Assembly (NCBI GenBank): GCA_945957335.1
Contig: CAMFLJ010000008.1
Span: forward strand, 1-27,752
Length of the DNA: 27,752 bases
Reading direction: 5' to 3'
Origin: an uncultured Actinomycetes bacterium
Lineage (GTDB): Bacteria; Actinomycetota; Acidimicrobiia; Acidimicrobiales; Acidimicrobilacustridaceae
In this document: positions 1-6,949 of the stretch, piece after piece
How positions within the stretch are numbered: position 1 is the first letter of the stretch
Layout: every line of letters begins with the position of its first letter
Position numbers and translations under genes: made by a program
The notes under the pieces: model-generated
What the model was told of the DNA's origin: nothing
The model's database searches: none
Seen by the model: the letters and a program-made list of their open reading frames with translations, nothing else

Positions 1-689
1 GGGTTGGTGAGCAGGAAGCCGACGAAGATGATCGAGATGCCCACGACGAGGGAGATGGCGAAGCCGTCCATCTCGTCGACGACGGAGTTGAGCAGGCCGC
101 CGGCGCTGAGCACGAGGGTGCCGAGGGCGATGAACAGGTTGGCGAGGGCCAGCCGCCCGGCGGGGAGGGTGGAGGGCGCCCCGGCCCGGCGCCGGCCGCG
201 CAGCAGGCGCCACGCGCTCCACACCGCGCCGCCGAAGATCACCATGGCGCCCACGCCGGAGGCCACCGCGGCGGCGATGCGGGGCCCGGCGGCGAAGACC
301 TCCTTGCCCTGGGGCAGCACGTCGGGGTCGATCGGGCCCACGAGCTGGGCCGACACGACCAGGCCGGCGCAGAAGGCGCTGAGCAGCGACACGATGGCGG
401 TCCAGCGGCGGCCGTGGGTGGGACCGGCGAGCAGCTCGACGGTGCCGAGCGCCAGGAACGGCACGTTGAGGATGGCGCCGAACAGGTAGAAGGCCTTGAA
501 GCTCCACTCGCCCCAGCCCACCGCGGCCCCCACCCAGAGGGCTGCGGAGCCGGCGGCGAACATGAACAGCGACACCGTCCAGGCGCCCTCGTGGCGCTTG
601 CGCCGGGCCAGCCAGCGCTCGAGCGTCGACAGGGCGAACGCCAACGACACCAGGGTGGCCGCGGCGGCCAGGGCGACGTGCAGCGTCAT
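1..689 (-). CDS. Multipass integral membrane protein, unknown function (3' end outside window)
   Basis: Reading from the ATG at 689 down to base 1 gives an open frame of at least 229 codons with no stop, so the C-terminus lies outside the window. The protein starts MTLHVALAAA and shows about seven hydrophobic segments (roughly residues 3-21, 41-60, 65-84, 98-117, 133-157, 180-201 and 212-228) separated by short basic loops such as RRKRH and RGRRR. I do not recognise a named family or catalytic motif. The start is supported by a TACGCT -10 box on the same strand exactly 7 nt upstream, which would give a leaderless message. It is divergent from the rex-hem operon, so a link to respiration or heme biology is possible but only inferred from position. 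Confidence 0.8.
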   Translation of the reverse strand, partial: MTLHVALAAAATLVSLAFALSTLERWLARRKRHEGAWTVSLFMFAAGSAALWVGAAVGWGEWSFKAFYLFGAILNVPFLALGTVELLAGPTHGRRWTAIVSLLSAFCAGLVVSAQLVGPIDPDVLPQGKEVFAAGPRIAAAVASGVGAMVIFGGAVWSAWRLLRGRRRAGAPSTLPAGRLALANLFIALGTLVLSAGGLLNSVVDEMDGFAISLVVGISIIFVGFLLTN

Positions 690-695
690 GCCCCC

Positions 696-701
696 AGCGT
701 A
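696..701 (-). promoter_or_regulatory. -10 box (TACGCT) for a leaderless transcript of the membrane protein gene
   Basis: On the minus strand TACGCT is followed by GGGGGC and then the ATG at 689. The final T lies 7 nt from the A of the start codon, the spacing expected if transcription begins at the start codon. No clear -35 box is visible. This is known for actinobacterial TANNNT promoters; the assignment here is inference. Confidence 0.5.
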
Positions 702-765
702 GGGCGCACCGTGCGTGGCCCCCGCCGCGCCCGCAGAGAGGGTCGACCGTCACACGCTCGTGACT

Positions 766-795
766 TTGTGAAAGCACGAACGTGGTCGGTAGCGT
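766..795 (+). promoter_or_regulatory. Promoter of the rex-hem operon with a possible Rex half-site
   Basis: TTGTGA (766-771) and TAGCGT (790-795) are separated by 18 nt and fit -35 and -10 boxes. The last T of the -10 is 7 nt from the GTG start of rex at 802, suggesting a leaderless mRNA. TTGTGAA is also the conserved half of the Rex operator, but the other half (TTCACAA) is not recognisable. Just upstream, 749-764 carries the imperfect-centre palindrome GTCAC-N6-GTGAC. Autoregulation by Rex is known in Streptomyces; here it is inferred. Confidence 0.5.
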
Positions 796-801
796 GTCGG
801 C

Positions 802-1521
802 GTGGACCGGTCCCGCCGACGCATCCCCGAGGCCACGGTGGCCCGCCTCCCGCTCTACCTGCGCACCCTCGTCGAGGTGCAGGCCGAGCAGACCGCCACG
901 ATCTCCTCGGAGCGCCTCGCCGAGCTGGCCGGCGTCAACGCGGCCAAGGTCCGCAAGGACCTCTCCTACCTCGGCTCCTACGGCACCCGGGGCGTCGGCT
1001 ACGACGTCGAGTACCTCCTTTTCCAGATGAGCCGTGAGCTCGGCCTCACCAAGGACTGGCCCGTCGCCATCGTCGGCGTCGGCAACCTGGGCGCCGCCCT
1101 CGCCAACTACGGCGGCTTCGGCGACCGGGGCTTCCCGGTGGCGGCGCTGGTCGACGCCGACCGCTCGAAGGTCGGCACCCGGCTGGGCGAGCACGTGATC
1201 CGCCACGTCGACGACCTCCCCGAGCTGGTCGCCGAGCTGGGCATCGCCATCGGCATCATCGCCACGCCCGCGGCCGGCGCCCAGGACGTCGCCGACCGCC
1301 TGGTGGCCGCCGGGGTGCCCTCGATCCTGAACTTCGCCCCGACGGTGCTCACCGTCCCGCCCGAGGCCTCGCTGCGCAAGGTCGACCTGGCCCTCGAGCT
1401 GCAGATCCTGAGCTTCTACCGCCAGCGCGACTCCGTGGCCGACGCGGTCGAGGCCGTCGAGGCGGCCGACGGGGTCGCCGCCCGCGGGACGGCGCCCGAG
1501 GCCCCGGAGCCGGTGGTCTGA
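802..1521 (+). CDS. rex: Redox-sensing transcriptional repressor Rex
   Basis: Rex senses the NADH/NAD+ ratio and represses respiratory and fermentation genes when NADH is high. The 239-residue product has the usual layout: an N-terminal winged helix (about 1-80, with the family signature VRKDLSYLGSYGTRGVGY at 50-67), then a Rossmann domain with the glycine motif GVGNLG (92-97), and the C-terminal swapped helix (LELQILSFYRQ). A short Ala/Glu/Pro-rich tail follows. The GTG start at 802 is chosen because it precedes the conserved N-terminus and sits 7 nt after a TAGCGT -10 box. The stop overlaps the next start (TGATG), so translation is probably coupled. It heads a heme operon as in Streptomyces rex-hemACD, where Rex controls its own operon. 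Confidence 0.95.
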   Translation: MDRSRRRIPEATVARLPLYLRTLVEVQAEQTATISSERLAELAGVNAAKVRKDLSYLGSYGTRGVGYDVEYLLFQMSRELGLTKDWPVAIVGVGNLGAALANYGGFGDRGFPVAALVDADRSKVGTRLGEHVIRHVDDLPELVAELGIAIGIIATPAAGAQDVADRLVAAGVPSILNFAPTVLTVPPEASLRKVDLALELQILSFYRQRDSVADAVEAVEAADGVAARGTAPEAPEPVV

Positions 1522-2156
1522 TGCCGGTCGACGCACCGCTCTACCCGGTCAACCTCGTGGTGGCCGGCCGGCGGTGCCTCGTCGTCGGTGGTGGCCGGGT
1601 GGCCGCCCAGAAGGCCACGGAGCTGGTCGCCTGCGGTGCCGAGGTGCACGTCGTGGCGCCCTCGATCTCGCCCGAGCTCGCCGCCCTCGACGGCGTGGTG
1701 GCCCACGAGCGCCCCTACCGGTCCGGTGAGGTCGCCGACTACCGCCTGGCGGTGACCGCCACCGACGACCCGGCCGTCAACCGGCAGGTCTTCCTCGAGG
1801 GTGAGGCCGCCGGTGTGTGGGTCAACAGCGCCGACGATCCCGCCAACTGCGCCTTCACCCTGCCCGCCCGCGTGCGCCAGGGGCCCCTCCTCGTCACCTT
1901 CTCCACCGGCGGCCACTCGCCCGCCCTGGCCACCTGGCTGCGGCGGCGGTTCTCCGAGGAGATCGGGCCGGAGTACCTCGCCCTGATGGGCCTCCTGGCC
2001 GACGAGCGCTCGCGCCTCCAGCGCGAAGGTGTCCCGACCGAGGGCCTCGACTGGCAGGGAGCACTGGATTCAGGGATGCTTGATCTCGTCCGCGAGGGTC
2101 ACCTCGCCGAAGCCAAGGAGCGCCTGCAGGCGTGTCTGTCGTCGTCCTCGGACTGA
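1521..2156 (+). CDS. Precorrin-2 dehydrogenase / sirohydrochlorin ferrochelatase (CysG N-terminal, Met8-like)
   Basis: This enzyme oxidises precorrin-2 to sirohydrochlorin with NAD+ and may insert iron to give siroheme. The 211-residue protein matches the N-terminal module of CysG: a Rossmann fold with CLVVGGGRVAAQK (19-31), the ATDD motif (80-83), and the active-site stretch VNSADDPANCAFTLPA (101-116), whose aspartates are the dehydrogenase/chelatase residues in CysG and Met8. There is no fused uroporphyrinogen methyltransferase domain, so that activity must come from another gene. It overlaps rex by one base and hemA by 25 bases, consistent with one transcript. Its place beside hemA suggests that siroheme and heme branches are made together. 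Confidence 0.88.
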   Translation: MPVDAPLYPVNLVVAGRRCLVVGGGRVAAQKATELVACGAEVHVVAPSISPELAALDGVVAHERPYRSGEVADYRLAVTATDDPAVNRQVFLEGEAAGVWVNSADDPANCAFTLPARVRQGPLLVTFSTGGHSPALATWLRRRFSEEIGPEYLALMGLLADERSRLQREGVPTEGLDWQGALDSGMLDLVREGHLAEAKERLQACLSSSSD

Positions 2157-3391
2157 ACCATCGAACGGTGCCCCTCGATCTGCTCGAGCGGGTGACCATC
2201 GACGACTCCCGCCTCCCGAAGGCGTTGCACGACGTGATGAGCCGCGACCACGTGAGCGAGGCCGTCGTGCTCTCGACGTGCAACCGCTCCGAGGTCTACG
2301 TCGTCGCCGAGAAGTTCCACCCGGCCTACGCCGACCTGCGCACCTTCTTCTCGGAGCTGGCCTTCGTGCCGCCCGAGGAGCTGGCCGACCACCTCTACGT
2401 CCACGACGGCGCCGACGCCGCGTCGCACCTCTTCGAGGTCGCCGCCGGGCTCGACTCCGCGGTGGTCGGTGAGGCCGAGATCCTCGGCCAGGTCCGCACC
2501 GCCTGGGAGCGCGCCCAGGGCGAGCACGCCTCGGGCTCGCAGCTCAACCTGCTCTTCCGCCACGCCCTCGAGGTCGGCAAGCGGGCCCGCACCGAGACCG
2601 CCATCGGGCGCCACATCGCGTCGGTGTCCACCGCCGCGGTGGCGATGGCCGCCGAGCGCCTCGGCTCGCTCGAGGGCCGCAGCATCCTCGTGATGGGCGC
2701 CGGCGAGATGGGCGAGGGCATGGTCCGCTCGCTCGCGTCCAACGGCGTCTCCGACATCCGGGTCGCCAACCGCACCTGGGAGCGGGCCTTCGACCTCGCC
2801 ACCCGGGTCGACGGCCGGGCGATCCGCCTCGCCGACCTCGACGCCTCGCTGGTCGAGGTCGACCTGCTGCTCACCGGTACCGGTGCCTCGTCGATGCTCA
2901 TCGAGCACGCCGACCTGGCCCGGGTCATGGCCGCCCGCCAGGGCCGCCCGCTGCTCATCGTCGACGTGGCCGTGCCCCGCGACGTCGACCCCACCGCCGC
3001 CGACCTGCCGGGCGTCACCCTGCTCGACATGGACGACCTGCGGGCCTTCGCCGAGGCCGGCCAGGCCGAGCGCCGCCGTGAGGTCGCCGCCGTGCGCACC
3101 ATGGTCGGCGAGGAGCTCGATCGCTACACCGCCGTCAGCTCGGCCCGCGAGGTCGCCCCGCTGGTGGCCGCGCTGCGCGAGCACGCCGAGGACGTCCGCC
3201 GGGCCGAGCTCGAGCGCTTCCGCTCCAAGCTGGGCGAGCTCGACGAGCGCCAGCTCGAGGCCGTCGAGGCCCTCACCCACGGCATCGTGGCCAAGCTCCT
3301 GCACCAGCCCACGGTCGGGCTGAAGGATGCGGCGGGCACGCCCAAGGGCGAGCGCCTGGCCGAGGCCCTGCGCGACCTCTTCGACCTCTAG
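2132..3391 (+). CDS. hemA: Glutamyl-tRNA reductase
   Basis: HemA reduces the glutamyl group of tRNA-Glu with NADPH to glutamate-1-semialdehyde, the first committed step of C5-pathway tetrapyrrole synthesis. The 419-residue product has the usual length and order: catalytic domain with LGLNHRTVPLDLLE (6-19) and STCNRSEVY containing the catalytic cysteine C50; the GEAEILGQV segment; an NADPH-binding Rossmann domain with MGAGEMGEGM; the PRDVDP motif; and the C-terminal dimerisation helices. The GTG start at 2132 lies inside the previous gene in another frame, and it begins directly at the conserved strand SVVVLGLNHRT, so no downstream start is acceptable. The 25-nt overlap implies translational coupling. 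The following hemC start is 17 nt after its stop. Confidence 0.96.
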   Translation: MSVVVLGLNHRTVPLDLLERVTIDDSRLPKALHDVMSRDHVSEAVVLSTCNRSEVYVVAEKFHPAYADLRTFFSELAFVPPEELADHLYVHDGADAASHLFEVAAGLDSAVVGEAEILGQVRTAWERAQGEHASGSQLNLLFRHALEVGKRARTETAIGRHIASVSTAAVAMAAERLGSLEGRSILVMGAGEMGEGMVRSLASNGVSDIRVANRTWERAFDLATRVDGRAIRLADLDASLVEVDLLLTGTGASSMLIEHADLARVMAARQGRPLLIVDVAVPRDVDPTAADLPGVTLLDMDDLRAFAEAGQAERRREVAAVRTMVGEELDRYTAVSSAREVAPLVAALREHAEDVRRAELERFRSKLGELDERQLEAVEALTHGIVAKLLHQPTVGLKDAAGTPKGERLAEALRDLFDL

Positions 3392-3407
3392 GCGCCGGTC
3401 GAGCGTC

Positions 3408-4340
3408 GTGGCCGATCCGTCGGCGGTGCACCTGCGGGCCGCGACCCGCGGCAGCGCGCTGGCGCTGTGGCAGACCGACCACGTCACCGCGCTGCTGGCC
3501 GCCGCCGGCCGGGCCCGGGGGGTGGAGGTCACCGTCGAGAAGGTGATCGTCGAGACCGTGGCCGACGCCCGCCTCGACATCCCGATCTGGGAGATGGGCG
3601 GCAAGGGCGTGTTCGTGAAGGAGGTCCAGGCCGCGGTGCTCGACGGCCGGGCCGACCTGGCGGTGCACTCCGGCAAGGACCTGCCCGCGCTCACCCCCGA
3701 CGAGCTCGTGGTGGCGGCGGTGCCCGAGCGGGCCGATCCGCGCGACGTGCTCGTGGGCTCGACCCTCGACGGCCTGCCCGTCGGCGGCCTGGTGGCCACC
3801 GGCTCGGTGCGACGCCGGGCCCAGCTGGCGTGGCGCCGGCCCGACCTCACCTTCACCGGGCTGCGCGGCAACATCGCCACGCGCCTGTCGAAGGCCGGTG
3901 AGTTCGACGCCATCGTGATGGCCGCGGCCGCCCTCGAGCGGCTCGAGCTCGACCTCTCCGACCGGGTGGTCGAGGTGCTCGAGCCGGCGGTGATGCTGCC
4001 GCAGGTGGCCCAGGGCGCGCTGGCGGTCGAGTGCCGCGGCGCCGACGACGTGGCCCGCTCGCTGCTGGGCGACATCGAGCACGGGCCCAGCCGGCTGGCC
4101 GTCGACGCCGAGCGGGCGTTCCTGGCCGAGCTCGGCGGCGACTGCGACCTCCCGGCCGGGGCCCACGCCACCCTCGACGGCGACGTGCTCACCATCGAGG
4201 GCCTGCTGGCTTCGATGGACGGCCACGTCGTGCTGCGCGAGCGCCGCGAGGTGCCGGTGGCCGAGGGCGAGGCGGCGGGCCGGGCGTTGGCGCGGTACCT
4301 CCTCGACGACGCCGGCGGCGCCTCCCTCCTCACCCGCTGA
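3408..4340 (+). CDS. hemC: Hydroxymethylbilane synthase (porphobilinogen deaminase)
   Basis: HemC condenses four porphobilinogen molecules into hydroxymethylbilane on a dipyrromethane cofactor. Visible signatures are the N-terminal RAATRGSALALWQ, MGGKGVFVKEV, AVHSGKDLPA with the catalytic aspartate region, ATGSVRRRAQL, LRGNIATRL, and the cofactor-attachment cysteine in GGDCDLPAGAHA (C246). Length is 310 residues from GTG 3408; an in-frame GTG at 3426 is an alternative start that would begin MHLRAATRG. Neither start has a strong Shine-Dalgarno, consistent with coupling to hemA 17 nt upstream. No hemD or hemB follows: the operon is closed by a convergent gene and a stem-loop over the stop codon, unlike Streptomyces rex-hemACD. 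Confidence 0.95.
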   Translation: MADPSAVHLRAATRGSALALWQTDHVTALLAAAGRARGVEVTVEKVIVETVADARLDIPIWEMGGKGVFVKEVQAAVLDGRADLAVHSGKDLPALTPDELVVAAVPERADPRDVLVGSTLDGLPVGGLVATGSVRRRAQLAWRRPDLTFTGLRGNIATRLSKAGEFDAIVMAAAALERLELDLSDRVVEVLEPAVMLPQVAQGALAVECRGADDVARSLLGDIEHGPSRLAVDAERAFLAELGGDCDLPAGAHATLDGDVLTIEGLLASMDGHVVLRERREVPVAEGEAAGRALARYLLDDAGGASLLTR

Positions 4341-4366
4341 ACGCCGCCCCAGCTCGGGGAGCGGGT
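4332..4366. terminator. Bidirectional stem-loop between hemC and the lipoprotein gene
   Basis: ACCCGCT (4332-4338) pairs with AGCGGGT (4360-4366), and CCCC/GGGG (4347-4350/4356-4359) pairs inside. The outer arms overlap the last codons of both convergent genes. There is no T tract, so it may work with Rho or simply separate the two transcripts. Confidence 0.4.
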
Positions 4367-5517
4367 CAGTCGGGGGAGCTGCGCAGGGCGGCCGCGGTGA
4401 GCTGGGCGATGACGGCCGACTGGCTCACGGCGTCGGCCCGGGGCGAGGTGCGGTCGTCGATGACGACGATGCCCCACGCGTCCCGCCCGGCGTCGAGGAA
4501 CGGGTAGAGCCCCCACCGGTTGGGGGCCGACACCACCGAGGCGACGTCGTCGCCGCGCAGGCGGTCGCGCCACACGCCGAGGCCGTAGGTGGGCACGCCC
4601 GTCTCGGCCACCCAGGGCTCCTCGTGGGTGTCGAGCTTCACCGTCTGGTCGCGGAGCATCTCGTCGATCGATCCGGTGGAGAGCACGACGAGGTCGCCGG
4701 CCCGGCCGTCGTCGCGCAGCACCGACAGGAACCGGCCGAGGTCGGCCACGGTGGTGATGCCGTCGACGGCGAGCCGGCCGCCCGTGGTCGAGGGGTCGGC
4801 GAACGAGGTCGACTGCATGCCCGCCGGGTCGGCGATCCGCTGGGCGAAGAGCTGTGTCCACGGCTGCCCGGTGGCGACCTCGGCCAGGCGGGCGGCCACG
4901 TGGGCGTCGAGGTCGTCGACGTGGAACGCCTCGCCCGGTGGGTCGACCGGCGCCGCGGCGGCGATGGCGGCATCGCAGGCGGCCACCGTGGGCTCGGCGC
5001 AGGTGATGCCCGCTGGCAGCCCCGACGTGTGCGAGAGCAGCTGGCGCAGGGTGATGGCGCCGAGGGGCGCCGACAGGTCGGTGAGCGTCGTGCCGATCGG
5101 CGCGTCGAGCGAGAGCGTGCCGTCGTCGACGAGGGTGAGCAGCACCGCGGTGGTGAGCAGGAACGACGACTCGCCGAGCTGCACGGGTGCGCCCGGGTCG
5201 ACCGGTCCGGTGCCGTAGGTGTCGGTCGGGTCGGGCGATCCGGGGGTGGTGCCCAGCACCAGGGCGGCCGACGAGAGCCCCCGCTCGTCGGCCTGGTCGC
5301 GCAGGCGCTGGTCGATCCGGTCGAAGGTGACGCCGGCGAAGAGCTCCTGGCGGCCCTCGGCGAGCTGGTCGATCGTCGGGTCGCCCGAGGGCTGGTCGGC
5401 CTCGTCCGAGCTGCGGCCCACGCCGCACGCCCCGAGCAGCAGCGCACCCGCCGTCACCGCCACGGCCACGACCGCTCCCCGGCGGCGCCGGGCCGGACGG
5501 GTGCGGGGTGCCACCAT
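4366..5517 (-). CDS. Lipoprotein with a serine beta-lactamase-like fold, catalytic motifs missing
   Basis: The 383-residue product starts with a basic region, a hydrophobic stretch and a lipobox ending LLLGAC (C31), so it should be an exported, lipid-anchored protein. The body resembles class C beta-lactamase/serine hydrolase proteins: TTAVLLTLVDDGTLSLDAPIG, then LRQLLSHTSGLPAGI, then a segment like the usual second catalytic helix (ARLAEVATGQPW), and a C-terminal strand YGLGVW. The expected catalytic residues are absent. The SxxK region reads ESSFLLTTAV with leucine in place of lysine; the YxN position reads HVD; and the K/H-T/S-G strand reads SAPNRWG. I therefore call it a probable pseudoenzyme, perhaps binding peptidoglycan or peptides. 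An upstream in-frame extension exists, but only ATG 5517 gives a proper signal sequence. Confidence 0.82.
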   Translation of the reverse strand: MVAPRTRPARRRRGAVVAVAVTAGALLLGACGVGRSSDEADQPSGDPTIDQLAEGRQELFAGVTFDRIDQRLRDQADERGLSSAALVLGTTPGSPDPTDTYGTGPVDPGAPVQLGESSFLLTTAVLLTLVDDGTLSLDAPIGTTLTDLSAPLGAITLRQLLSHTSGLPAGITCAEPTVAACDAAIAAAAPVDPPGEAFHVDDLDAHVAARLAEVATGQPWTQLFAQRIADPAGMQSTSFADPSTTGGRLAVDGITTVADLGRFLSVLRDDGRAGDLVVLSTGSIDEMLRDQTVKLDTHEEPWVAETGVPTYGLGVWRDRLRGDDVASVVSAPNRWGLYPFLDAGRDAWGIVVIDDRTSPRADAVSQSAVIAQLTAAALRSSPD

Positions 5518-5602
5518 GGCGGCGTCACCGGAGCAGGGGAGGGCGGTCATCGCCGACGAGGGTACGGGCGCCGACTCGCCCGAGCGGGATCGGGAGGTCG
5601 GC

Positions 5603-6202
5603 GTGGGCCCGCACCCGCGCCCCTGGCCCGACGACCCCCGGCTCGATCCCGACCTGCTCGAGCAGGGCGACCGCCGCAACGTCGCCGACCGCTACCGCTA
5701 CTGGAGCAACGAGGCGATCGTCGCGGACCTCGACACCACCCGGCACCCGTTCCACGTGGCCATCGAGAACTGGCAGCACGACCTCAACATCGGCACGGTC
5801 GTGCGCACGGCCAACGCGTTCAACGCGGCGGGGGTGCACATCGTGGGCAAGCGGCGCTGGAACCGGCGCGGGGCGATGGTCACCGACCGCTACCTGCACG
5901 TCGCCCACCACCCCGAGGTGGCCGACCTGGTGGCGTGGGCGTCGGCCGAGGGCCTGGCCGTGGTGGCGATCGACATCGTGCCGGGCGCGGTGCCGATCGA
6001 GTCGGTCGAGCTGCCCGAGCGCTGCGTGCTGCTCTTCGGCCAGGAGGGGCCCGGCCTGTCGCCCGAGGCGTGCGCGGCGGCGTCGATGGTGTGCTCCATC
6101 GCCCAGTACGGCTCGACCCGCTCGATCAACGCGGGCGTGGCCGCCGGGATCGCCATGCACGCGTGGATCCGCCGCTGGGCCGGCCCGCCGCCCGCACCCT
6201 GA
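5603..6202 (+). CDS. TrmH/SpoU family RNA 2'-O-methyltransferase
   Basis: These SPOUT enzymes methylate a ribose 2'-OH in tRNA or rRNA using S-adenosylmethionine in a deep trefoil knot. The three family motifs are visible: HDLNIGTVVRTANAFNAAGVHIVG (motif 1 with the conserved Asn and Arg), LLFGQEGPGLSPE (motif 2) and SIAQYGSTRSINAGVAAGIAMH (motif 3 with the SxN residues). The GTG at 5603 is chosen because GGGAGG (5592-5597) lies 5 nt upstream, giving a 199-residue protein of normal catalytic-domain length. An ATG at 5516 would add 29 residues but overlaps the start codon of the divergent lipoprotein and has no ribosome site. The RNA target cannot be told from sequence. Confidence 0.88.
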   Translation: MGPHPRPWPDDPRLDPDLLEQGDRRNVADRYRYWSNEAIVADLDTTRHPFHVAIENWQHDLNIGTVVRTANAFNAAGVHIVGKRRWNRRGAMVTDRYLHVAHHPEVADLVAWASAEGLAVVAIDIVPGAVPIESVELPERCVLLFGQEGPGLSPEACAAASMVCSIAQYGSTRSINAGVAAGIAMHAWIRRWAGPPPAP

Positions 6203-6216
6203 GCCACGCGCTCCCT

Positions 6217-6265
6217 CCCTCTGGTTCAGCTCGTGCACCCAGAGGCGACGTGCTGTACCAGAGGG
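6217..6265. terminator. Stem-loop between the convergent methyltransferase and TetR genes
   Basis: CCCTCTGGTTCAGC (6217-6230) and GCTGTACCAGAGGG (6252-6265) form an inverted repeat with 13 of 14 positions paired and a 21-nt loop. It sits between two convergent stop codons. No T run follows on either strand, so the role as a bidirectional terminator is inferred. Confidence 0.5.
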
Positions 6266-6274
6266 GTCGAGTGG

Positions 6275-6892
6275 TCAGGGGCGGAGGAGGGCGCGGACGG
6301 TGCGGTCGACCACCCGCGTGGCCTGGGCGATCGAGCAGCCGCGGGTGCGCAGCGCCTCCCAGCCCGGCCACGACAACGCCAGGTCGAGGGCGGCGAGCAG
6401 GTCGTCGGCCTCCTCGGCGGGGAGTGCCGCCAGCTCGGGGGCGAACACCTCGCCGACCTGGGCCCGGCTGCCGGCGTTGAGCGCGGCTCGGTTGGCGCTG
6501 AGGGCCGCCGAGCCGGGCTCGCGGGCCACGCTGGCCCGCCGCACGGGGGTGATCCACTCGTTCATGTCGGCCCGGGCGGCGACCACGGCCCGGATGCGGG
6601 CGTCGAGCGGCCCGCCGGCGGGCAGCGGCGGCTGGCGGTCGCGGACGGCCCTCACCTGGTGCTCGGCCACAACCTCGAACAGCGCCTCGAGGTCGTCGAA
6701 GTGGTGGTAGATCAGCCGCTCGGAGATGCCCGCCCGTTCGGCCACACGAGCGGCCGTCGGCCGCGTGTCGCCCTCGCGGAGCAGCTCGAGCGCGGCCTCG
6801 GCGATGACGGCCCGGCTGCGCTCGGCGCGGGCGCTCCGGGGGCCGGCGGGGGAGGGGCCCGTGGGGGCGGCCCCGTCGGACACGGTGGTCAT
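6275..6892 (-). CDS. TetR family transcriptional regulator
   Basis: The 205-residue protein has a disordered Pro/Ala/Gly-rich N-terminus and then a classic TetR helix-turn-helix at about residues 25-70: RAVIAEAALELLREGD followed by TAARVAERAGISERLIYHHFDDLEALFE. The C-terminal ligand domain is all-helical and variable, and its ligand is unknown. The start at 6892 gives MTTVSDG and lies 7 nt after a NANNNT-type -10 (CAGACT, 6904-6899, minus strand), compatible with a leaderless message. It is divergent from the photolyase gene, with only 57 nt between start codons, so control of that gene is plausible. Longer upstream frames would run through the photolyase coding region and are rejected. Confidence 0.87.
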   Translation of the reverse strand: MTTVSDGAAPTGPSPAGPRSARAERSRAVIAEAALELLREGDTRPTAARVAERAGISERLIYHHFDDLEALFEVVAEHQVRAVRDRQPPLPAGGPLDARIRAVVAARADMNEWITPVRRASVAREPGSAALSANRAALNAGSRAQVGEVFAPELAALPAEEADDLLAALDLALSWPGWEALRTRGCSIAQATRVVDRTVRALLRP

Positions 6893-6937
6893 GGCGCGAG
6901 TCTGCCCCGGACCCGACGCCCCGGCGAGGGCCGAACG

Positions 6938-6943
6938 TAGGTT
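6938..6943 (+). promoter_or_regulatory. -10 box (TAGGTT) for a leaderless photolyase transcript
   Basis: TAGGTT ends 7 nt before the GTG start at 6950. There is no Shine-Dalgarno between them. The same geometry occurs at rex, csoR and the first gene of the window. The -35 region is not conserved. Confidence 0.5.
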
Positions 6944-6949
6944 TCGGGG

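Noticed and set aside
2099..5428. A very long open frame on the minus strand opposite hemA and hemC
   Set aside because: High GC makes long antisense frames common. Its translation is low-complexity (Arg, Gly, Pro, Ala-rich), while the plus strand holds clear hemA and hemC and the minus lipoprotein uses another frame.
5516..6202. ATG at 5516 as the start of the RNA methyltransferase
   Set aside because: It overlaps the start codon of the divergent lipoprotein, has no ribosome site and adds a non-conserved tail, whereas GTG 5603 has GGGAGG at ideal distance.
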